NCBI GenBank assembly: GCA_028287225.1
Contig: JAQBPZ010000415.1
Coordinates: forward strand, 1-11,526
DNA length: 11,526 nt
Direction: 5' to 3'
DNA from: Gemmatimonadota bacterium
GTDB lineage: Bacteria > Gemmatimonadota > Gemmatimonadetes > Gemmatimonadales > Gemmatimonadaceae
Shown: positions 7,795 to 11,526 of the stretch, one piece after another
How the letters are laid out: each line of letters opens with the position of its first letter
Position numbering within the stretch: position 1 is the first letter of the stretch
Program-made: the position numbers and the translations under genes
The notes under the pieces: model-generated
The model's input: the letters and a program-made list of their open reading frames with translations, nothing else
What the model was told of the DNA's origin: nothing
Databases searched by the model: none

Positions 7795-8114
7795 TGGAGG
7801 CCGGGCTCGACGCCTACCAGCAGGCGGCCGTCCGCACGGTGAACCCGGCGCTGGATGCCGACGCACGCCTGCTCGACGCGGCGTGTGGGCTCGCCGAGGA
7901 AGCGGGGGAGGTCCTGGCCCACGTGCGCAAGCACGTGATGCAGGGCCGGCCGCTCGACCGGGCGGCGGCCGCCGAGGAGCTGGGCGACGCGCTCTGGTGC
8001 ATCGCGGCGCTCGCCCGCTCCCTCGGCCTCTCGCTCGGCGAGGTCGGCACGGGCAACCTGGCAAAGCTCCGGGCGCGCCACCCCGACGGGTTCAGCGCCG
8101 ACGCATCAGGCTGA
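7794..8114 (+). CDS. MazG-like all-alpha nucleoside triphosphate pyrophosphohydrolase
   Basis: A 106-residue protein matching the short MazG-like families. The metal-binding motifs are EEAGE at 35-39 and EELGD at 61-65, which together give the EExxE ... ExxD pattern that holds magnesium ions. The flanking segments YQQAAVRTVNP, LDAACGLAEEAGEV and a C-terminal NLAKLRARHPDGF closely resemble the single-domain members of this superfamily. These enzymes hydrolyse (d)NTPs to the monophosphate and pyrophosphate, often as house-cleaning of damaged nucleotides; the actual substrate is not predictable here. Its ATG shares one base with the permease stop (TGATG) and has no Shine-Dalgarno site, so it is probably translated by reinitiation. 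A functional link with the transporter is not obvious. Confidence 0.88.
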   Translation: MEAGLDAYQQAAVRTVNPALDADARLLDAACGLAEEAGEVLAHVRKHVMQGRPLDRAAAAEELGDALWCIAALARSLGLSLGEVGTGNLAKLRARHPDGFSADASG

Positions 8115-8118
8115 GGAT

Positions 8119-8148
8119 GTCCTGTCTGCGTACGTCCTGTCTGCGTAC
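8119..8148. repeat. 15-bp perfect tandem duplication
   Basis: The unit gtcctgtctgcgtac is present twice in direct succession (8119-8133 and 8134-8148), 4 bp after the MazG-like stop codon. The end of the second copy is also the outer tip of the left arm of the adjacent palindrome. No matching copy is seen on the right flank. Confidence 0.85.
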
Positions 8149-8264
8149 GCGAATGTCGGCGAATCCAACGGCACGAATCGACGCGAAGACATCAGCGGGG
8201 TTGTAAACCTGCATGCAGGCATCGCGGCGATTCGTGCGTCTGGATTCGCCAGGATTCGCGTACG
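8144..8264. repeat. 121-bp imperfect palindrome between convergent genes
   Basis: The arms 8144-8186 and 8222-8264 are reverse complements at 36 of 43 positions. The paired blocks are cgtacgcgaat, ggcgaatcca, gcacgaatcg and cgcga, separated by internal loops of 3, 3 and 1 nt. The 35-nt loop contains a perfect 12-bp palindrome, cctgcatgcagg (8208-8219), and a small ggtt-gta-aacc hairpin (ending at 8209). The element fills most of the 176-bp gap between the MazG-like gene and the STAS-like gene, which converge on it. It could limit read-through from both sides or be a member of a dispersed repeat family. A run of six A follows on the plus strand, so it is not a standard U-tract terminator in either direction. 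Confidence 0.8.
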
Positions 8265-8290
8265 AAAAAAGGCGGCGGCGGCTGGAGAGA

Positions 8291-8683
8291 TCACGCGGGC
8301 GCACGGTCCTGGTCGCCGGGCGCTCCGCACAGCCATGCCACCGCCTCGTCGCGCGAGCGGAACGCCTCGTTCTCGATGCCGTGCTCGGAGGCGAACACCG
8401 TGACCATGCGCAGCAGCCCGTACGCCAGGTCCGAGAGTCCGACCGTCGCGAGCCGCGAGCCGAACATGGCGCGTCGCGACGAGAGGAAGGTGGCGACGCC
8501 GCGCAGATCGTCGGACGAACGGTCACGAAGCGACGCGGAGGCCGAGAGGTCGAGCAGCAGGCCGAGGGCCGGCGGCGAGGTGCGCAGCGCCTCGTCGACC
8601 ACCGCGAGCGCGGCCTTCGCGTCGTAGGTGCCCTCGAAGACCAGCATGGTACATCCCCGTTCCGTCCAGAATCGCACCGCCAC
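8291..8683 (-). CDS. SpoIIAA/STAS-like small protein
   Basis: A 130-residue cytoplasmic protein without signal or membrane segment. The opening strand pair (VRFWTERGCTMLVFEGTYD), a hydrophobic strand at about 40-48 (LGLLLDLSAS), a middle strand (LATVGLSDLAYGLL, 78-91) and the closing FRSRDEAVAWL (108-118) resemble SpoIIAA-like STAS/SEC14-fold proteins, whose last helix often carries this DEAxxWL pattern. No catalytic residues are evident. The start is GTG 8683 because a strong GGGAGG (8693-8688) sits just upstream; the GTG at 8677 is an alternative, and ATG 8647 would delete the first strand. It lies 139 bp downstream of the flavin reductase on the same strand and might be co-transcribed. The fold assignment comes from pattern resemblance only. 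Confidence 0.7.
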   Translation of the reverse strand: MAVRFWTERGCTMLVFEGTYDAKAALAVVDEALRTSPPALGLLLDLSASASLRDRSSDDLRGVATFLSSRRAMFGSRLATVGLSDLAYGLLRMVTVFASEHGIENEAFRSRDEAVAWLCGAPGDQDRAPA

Positions 8684-8687
8684 CGGA

Positions 8688-8693
8688 CCTCCC
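8688..8693 (-). promoter_or_regulatory. ribosome binding site (GGGAGG) of the STAS-like gene
   Basis: On the minus strand GGGAGG precedes GTG 8683 by 4 nt and GTG 8677 by 10 nt. It is the strongest Shine-Dalgarno match in the window and decides against the internal ATG at 8647. Confidence 0.6.
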
Positions 8694-8762
8694 GTGCTGC
8701 GCCCGCAACGCCCGCGGGCGAGCCGGCGCCGGCCCGCCACCGCAACCGCTGCAGTCCGGCCA

Positions 8763-8795
8763 GCGCGCGCGTCGCTCCGTGGTCAACGCGCGCGC
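8763..8795. repeat. GC-rich hairpin downstream of the flavin reductase gene
   Basis: Perfect 10-bp arms, gcgcgcgcgt (8763-8772) and acgcgcgcgc (8786-8795), with a 13-nt loop, lie 28 bp past the reductase stop on the minus strand. No T-run follows, so intrinsic termination is doubtful. It may attenuate transcription into the STAS-like gene or stabilise the upstream message. Confidence 0.45.
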
Positions 8796-8822
8796 CCGGC
8801 GAATCGTTCGAGCGGCGGGTCC

Positions 8823-9845
8823 CTAGTCGTCCTTCTGGCCGAACACGGCCATGTTGCTGGAGTGGCCCGGGGCGACCTTCTTGTCGGGGTAGACCCAGTG
8901 CACCGCCTGGTTCACCGCGATCGCCGCCTCGCTGAAGCCGCACGCGATGAGCTTGAGCTTCCCGTCGTAGGTGGTCACGTCACCCGCGGCCCAGATCCCC
9001 GCGCGCCCCGTCTCCATCCGCTGGTTCACCACGATCTCGTCCTTCTGGAGTGTCAGCCCCCAGTCGGCGATCGGGCCGATGTCGCTCACGAAGCCGAGCA
9101 TCGGCAGCACCACGTCCGCCTCGATCTCGGTGTGCGCCTTCGTCTTCACCTGCTTGAGCACGATGTGGCTGAACCGCTCGCCCTCGCGCTTGCAGAGCAC
9201 GTCGGCGAGCTCGTGGAAGGTGAACATCGACGCCACGCCGCCGGCGACGTCGGCCTCGAACTGCGTGACGGTGGCGCCGTGCGCGCGGAACCGGTCGCTG
9301 CGGTGCACGAGCGACACGTGCGTCGCGACGCCGCGGAGCTGGGTCGCCCAGTCGAACGCCGAATCCCCGCCGCCCACGATCACCACGCGCTGCCCCCGGA
9401 ACTGCGCCGGATCGCTCACCACGTCGTAGATCCCGCGGTCGTACCACGGCTCGGCGCACGCCTGCGGCAGGCGGCGCGGGGAGAAGGCGCCGATCCCGGC
9501 GGCGATGATGATCGAGCGGGTGGGGTAGGTGCCCTTGCTCGTGTGCAGCACGAAGTGGCCGTCGCGCTCCTCGAGCCCGGTCACCGCCTGGCCCAGGTGC
9601 GCCGGCTCGCCGAACTGCGCCGCCTGGTCGCGCAGCGACTTCACGAGGTCCTTGGCCAGCACCTTCGGGTGGCCGGCGACGTCGAAGATGAACTTCTCGG
9701 GATAGAGCGCCGCGAGCTGCCCGCCGAGCTCCGGCAGGGCGTCGACGATCTGCGCCGACGCGCCGCGCATGCCGGCATAGAAGAGCGCGAAGAGGCCAGC
9801 CGGGCCCCCGCCGATGACCGTGATGTCCTTGATCTCGTGTTCCAT
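8823..9845 (-). CDS. ferredoxin/flavodoxin-NADP+ reductase, type 2 (YumC-like)
   Basis: A 340-residue FAD- and NAD(P)-dependent oxidoreductase of the thioredoxin-reductase-like class. The FAD dinucleotide-binding motif is GGGPAG at 12-17, followed by PELGGQL at 39-44. The NADP(H) site is VGGGDSAFDW at 157-166 with the nearby basic HRSDRFRAH that can bind the 2'-phosphate. The second FAD motif is IWAAGDV at 284-290. The redox-active CxxC of true thioredoxin reductases is absent, and the protein has the C-terminal extension with HSSN (328-331) known in type 2 ferredoxin-NADP+ reductases. It would move electrons between NADPH and ferredoxin or flavodoxin in the cytoplasm. ATG 9845 puts the nucleotide-binding strand at the usual distance from the N-terminus; a TTG at 9881 is unlikely. 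No clear Shine-Dalgarno site or promoter was found upstream. Confidence 0.9.
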   Translation of the reverse strand: MEHEIKDITVIGGGPAGLFALFYAGMRGASAQIVDALPELGGQLAALYPEKFIFDVAGHPKVLAKDLVKSLRDQAAQFGEPAHLGQAVTGLEERDGHFVLHTSKGTYPTRSIIIAAGIGAFSPRRLPQACAEPWYDRGIYDVVSDPAQFRGQRVVIVGGGDSAFDWATQLRGVATHVSLVHRSDRFRAHGATVTQFEADVAGGVASMFTFHELADVLCKREGERFSHIVLKQVKTKAHTEIEADVVLPMLGFVSDIGPIADWGLTLQKDEIVVNQRMETGRAGIWAAGDVTTYDGKLKLIACGFSEAAIAVNQAVHWVYPDKKVAPGHSSNMAVFGQKDD

Positions 9846-9891
9846 GCGATCAAGAGTCGCCGCCTGAGGCGCCGGGATCAAGTCACCAAGA

Positions 9892-9927
9892 GCCTGAAGG
9901 GCCTGAAGGGCCTGAAGGGCCTGAAGG
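9892..9927. repeat. 4 x 9-bp perfect tandem repeat (gcctgaagg)
   Basis: Four identical 9-bp units run from 9892 to 9927, 47 bp upstream of the reductase ATG. The last base is shared with the left arm of the next hairpin. Perfect identity suggests recent or ongoing slippage. Confidence 0.9.
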
Positions 9928-10010
9928 GCGTTTGCGGTTTGCGGTGAGCAGTGAGCGGTCAGGCCCGGGACGCTTCTACCGCCAACCGCTCACCGCCAAC
10001 CGCAAACGCC
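9927..10010. repeat. inverted heptad-repeat hairpin (GCGGTNN / ACCGCNN)
   Basis: Arms 9927-9949 and 9988-10010 are complementary at 22 of 23 positions, with a 38-nt loop. Both sides are built from 7-bp units. On the left these are gcggttt, gcggtga, gcagtga and gcggtca after a 6-bp gcgttt. On the right they are accgcca, accgctc, accgcca and accgcaa. It lies between two divergent starts, so it is not a terminator for either gene. Confidence 0.85.
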
Positions 10011-10020
10011 GTTCGTATCG

Positions 10021-10038
10021 TTGTGACAAACGTCACAA
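10021..10038. promoter_or_regulatory. Crp/Fnr-family operator candidate (TGTGA-N6-TCACA)
   Basis: The sequence TTGTGACAAACGTCACAA contains perfect half-sites TGTGA (10022-10026) and TCACA (10033-10037) spaced by 6 bp, matching the known CRP consensus arrangement. Including the flanking T and A and the inner C and G, the arms are 7-bp perfect inverted repeats around a 4-bp centre. The centre lies at -41.5 relative to the start site predicted from the TATACT box, the classic class II activator position. It could also act on the divergent reductase gene. Confidence 0.65.
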
Positions 10039-10058
10039 TAGTTTCGTCCTGGTCCGAC

Positions 10059-10064
10059 TATACT
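10059..10064 (+). promoter_or_regulatory. candidate -10 box (TATACT) of the adenosyltransferase-aroB operon
   Basis: TATACT matches the -10 consensus in five of six bases in otherwise GC-rich DNA. No good -35 hexamer lies 16-18 bp upstream, as expected if an activator bound at the adjacent palindrome replaces it. Transcription would start near 10071, only 3 nt before the ATG, so the message would be essentially leaderless. The missing Shine-Dalgarno site agrees with that. Confidence 0.55.
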
Positions 10065-10073
10065 TCCGGGCTC

Positions 10074-10619
10074 ATGAAGATCTATACCAGGACCGGTGAC
10101 GCCGGATCGACGGGGCTGTTCGGCGGCGGGCGCGTCTCCAAGGACGACGCCCGCGTCCAGGCGTACGGCGACGTGGACGAGCTGAATGCCGTGATCGGCA
10201 TGGCGCGCTCCGTGGAGATGATGCCGCGCATCGACGAGGTGCTCGTCCCCATCCAGCGCGACCTCTTCGCCATCGGCGCGCTGCTCGCGACGCCCGACCA
10301 CGCGAAGATGGCGCAGCACCTCGAGAAGGCCCGCGTCGACGAGGCGCGGATCACCCAGCTGGAGCAGGCGATCGACGATGCCGAGTCCGAGCTCGAGCCG
10401 CTCACGGCGTTCATCCTGCCCGGCGGCACCCAGAAAGCCGCCGCGCTGCACGTCGCCCGCACTGTCTGCCGCCGCGCCGAGCGCCACGTCGTCCGCCTCC
10501 AGCACGACGTCGAGCTGCCCCCGCTCACGGTCATCTACCTGAACCGGCTCTCCGACCTCTTGTTCACCCTCGCCCGACTCGCGAACCGGCGTGCCGGCGC
10601 GGGCGAGGTCACCTGGTAG
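10074..10619 (+). CDS. pduO: PduO-type cob(I)alamin adenosyltransferase
   Basis: A 181-residue enzyme that transfers the 5'-deoxyadenosyl group of ATP to reduced cobalamin (or an earlier corrinoid), making adenosylcobalamin. The family motifs are complete and in order. The ATP-binding N-terminal TRTGDAGSTGLFGG is at 5-18, then YGDVDELN at 31-38, FILPGG at 113-118, the arginine-rich VCRRAER at 131-137 and YLNRLSDLLF at 155-164. The length is normal for a stand-alone PduO-type protein, which forms helical-bundle trimers in the cytoplasm. ATG 10074 is chosen because the TRTGD motif must lie at the very N-terminus. It seems to be the first gene of an operon with aroB. It may serve methylmalonyl-CoA mutase or a B12-dependent ribonucleotide reductase, neither of which is in the window. 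Confidence 0.95.
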   Translation: MKIYTRTGDAGSTGLFGGGRVSKDDARVQAYGDVDELNAVIGMARSVEMMPRIDEVLVPIQRDLFAIGALLATPDHAKMAQHLEKARVDEARITQLEQAIDDAESELEPLTAFILPGGTQKAAALHVARTVCRRAERHVVRLQHDVELPPLTVIYLNRLSDLLFTLARLANRRAGAGEVTW

Positions 10620-10629
10620 CGTGGGGACC

Positions 10630-11526
10630 GTGACGGCCGACCCCATCCGCCGCATCGACGCGGGCGGTTACGTCGTGTCGATCGGCGCAGGATCGCGCAA
10701 CCAGCACGACATGGCGATCGTCGAGGCCGCGCCGGCGCATCACTATGCCGTCATCTCGGATTCGACCGTCGCCCAGCACTACGCGTCCGACCTCGTGGCG
10801 AGCCTCGCGCGGCACGGCCGCGCATCGCTCCACGTCGTGCCGGCCGGCGAGGCGTCCAAGTCCCGCGAGCAGTGGGCCGTCCTCAGCGATGCGCTCGTCG
10901 CTGCCGGATGCGGCCGCGATACCACGGTCGTCGCCCTCGGCGGCGGCGTCGTCGGCGACCTGGCCGGCTTCGTGGCCGCCACCTACATGCGCGGCGTGCC
11001 GGTGGTGCAGTGCCCCACCTCCCTCCTCGCCATGATCGACGCCTCCGTCGGGGGCAAGACGGGCGTGGATACCGCGCAGGGCAAGAACCTCATCGGCGCC
11101 TTCCACCCCCCGCGCGCCGTGCTGGCCGACGTCGAGACGGTCCGGACGCTTCCGATGGAGCACCGGCGCGCGGGCCTCGCCGAGGCCATCAAGCACGGCG
11201 TCATCGCCGACGCGGCCTACCTGGCCCGCCTGGACGACGCCCTGCCGGCCCTGCTCGACGCCGACGCGGGCGCCCTCATGGACTGCGTCGCCCGCAGCGT
11301 GGAGATCAAGAGCGGCATCGTCGCCGCCGACCCCACCGAGCAGGGCCTCCGCCGCATCCTCAACTTCGGCCATACCCTCGGCCACGCCCTGGAGACGGTG
11401 AGCGGCTACCGCCTGCTGCACGGCGACGCGGTCGCCATCGGGATGGTGCTCGAGGCCCGCCTCGCCGAGCGGATCGGCGTGGCGAGCGCTGGCACGGCGG
11501 CGGAGATCGAGGGCGTCCTGCGCCGC
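10630..11526 (+). CDS. aroB: 3-dehydroquinate synthase (C-terminus beyond window)
   Basis: The first 299 residues of AroB, the second shikimate-pathway enzyme, which converts DAHP to 3-dehydroquinate using NAD+ and a divalent metal. The NAD+-binding GGGVVGDLAGF is at 104-114. The strongly conserved PTSLLAMIDASVGGKTG is at 129-145, followed by GKNLIGAFHPP at 151-161. The metal ligands are expected at E185 (AEAIKHG), H248 (NFGHTLGH) and H264 (LHGDAVAIGM). About 55-70 residues are missing at the right edge, judging from the usual length of about 350-370. GTG 10630 is chosen because a GGGG stretch (10623-10626) sits just before it; GTG 10621 is in frame and possible. The gap to the upstream adenosyltransferase stop is only 10 nt, so the two genes are probably co-transcribed. 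Confidence 0.96.
   Translation, partial: MTADPIRRIDAGGYVVSIGAGSRNQHDMAIVEAAPAHHYAVISDSTVAQHYASDLVASLARHGRASLHVVPAGEASKSREQWAVLSDALVAAGCGRDTTVVALGGGVVGDLAGFVAATYMRGVPVVQCPTSLLAMIDASVGGKTGVDTAQGKNLIGAFHPPRAVLADVETVRTLPMEHRRAGLAEAIKHGVIADAAYLARLDDALPALLDADAGALMDCVARSVEIKSGIVAADPTEQGLRRILNFGHTLGHALETVSGYRLLHGDAVAIGMVLEARLAERIGVASAGTAAEIEGVLRR

Larger units (their letters stand above)
9846..10073. other. repeat-rich divergent intergenic region
   Basis: 228 bp separate the reductase start from the adenosyltransferase start. From left to right the region holds a 4 x 9-bp tandem repeat, an inverted heptad-repeat hairpin, and an operator plus -10 box for the plus-strand operon (each listed separately). 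An open frame crossing the repeats encodes only the periodic KGL stretch and is not taken as a gene. Confidence 0.75.

Noticed and set aside
6676..8064. 462-codon open frame on the minus strand across the permease and MazG-like genes
   Set aside because: It is a shadow frame with antisense composition; both plus-strand genes have complete family motifs.
8144..8264. Integron attC site
   Set aside because: Length and imperfect pairing would fit, but the outer ends are CGTACG rather than RYYYAAC/GTTRRRY, and no integrase or cassette array is seen.
8222..8270. Rho-independent terminator at the right arm of the palindrome
   Set aside because: The run that follows on the plus strand is A6, and on the minus strand the T6 comes before the hairpin rather than after it.
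8628..9947. 439-codon plus-strand frame ending in KGLKGLKGLKG
   Set aside because: It lies opposite the flavin reductase, and its end is just the 9-bp minisatellite read in frame.
9846..10020. Promoter for the flavin reductase gene on the minus strand
   Set aside because: A TTGTCA on the minus strand within the palindrome has no A/T-rich -10 at 16-18 bp, and no other pair was convincing.
9950..10073. Cobalamin riboswitch before the adenosyltransferase
   Set aside because: No B12-box-like conserved sequence was seen, and the predicted transcript start leaves almost no leader to hold one.

Overview
The window is very GC-rich, densely coded DNA from a bacterium with an outer membrane. It encodes an Omp85 outer-membrane barrel, a TamB-like envelope protein and a lipoprotein binding protein. 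The codon bias, the weak use of Shine-Dalgarno sites and the intergenic hairpins of GCGGTNN heptads fit Gemmatimonadota best, but this is an impression and no phylogenetic marker is present to settle it. All the protein families seen look chromosomal and mostly housekeeping. I saw no tRNA, rRNA, insertion sequence, phage gene or CRISPR array.

Layout. (1) Positions 1-5042, minus strand: an envelope-biogenesis operon read right to left. It holds a 75-aa single-pass membrane protein, a TamA-like Omp85 protein overlapping it by an ATGA, and a TamB-like protein that begins at the Omp85 stop and runs off the left edge. (2) Positions 5043-5221: divergent intergenic region with a plausible promoter for the next operon. 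(3) Positions 5222-8114, plus strand: a family 5 peptide-binding lipoprotein, one DppB-type permease (ATGA overlap) and a small MazG-like NTP pyrophosphohydrolase (TGATG overlap). The DppC permease and both ATPases expected for such an importer are absent. (4) Positions 8115-8290: convergent intergenic region with a 15-bp tandem duplication and a 121-bp imperfect palindrome. (5) Positions 8291-9845, minus strand: a type 2 (YumC-like) ferredoxin/flavodoxin-NADP+ reductase, then a small SpoIIAA/STAS-like protein. (6) Positions 9846-10073: divergent intergenic region with a 4 x 9-bp minisatellite, an inverted heptad-repeat hairpin, and a perfect TGTGA-N6-TCACA operator next to a -10 box. (7) Positions 10074-11526, plus strand: a PduO-type cobalamin adenosyltransferase followed within 10 nt by aroB, cut by the right edge.

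Working together: TamA and TamB are known partners in moving envelope components to the outer membrane, and the small membrane protein may belong with them. The binding lipoprotein and permease would be the capture and half-channel parts of a peptide or solute importer that needs partners encoded elsewhere. The most distinctive signal is the Crp/Fnr-type palindrome. It lies exactly 41.5 bp upstream of the start site predicted from the TATACT box, and the resulting transcript of the adenosyltransferase-aroB operon would be nearly leaderless. No clearly new multi-gene system is evident. The points of interest are regulatory and structural.
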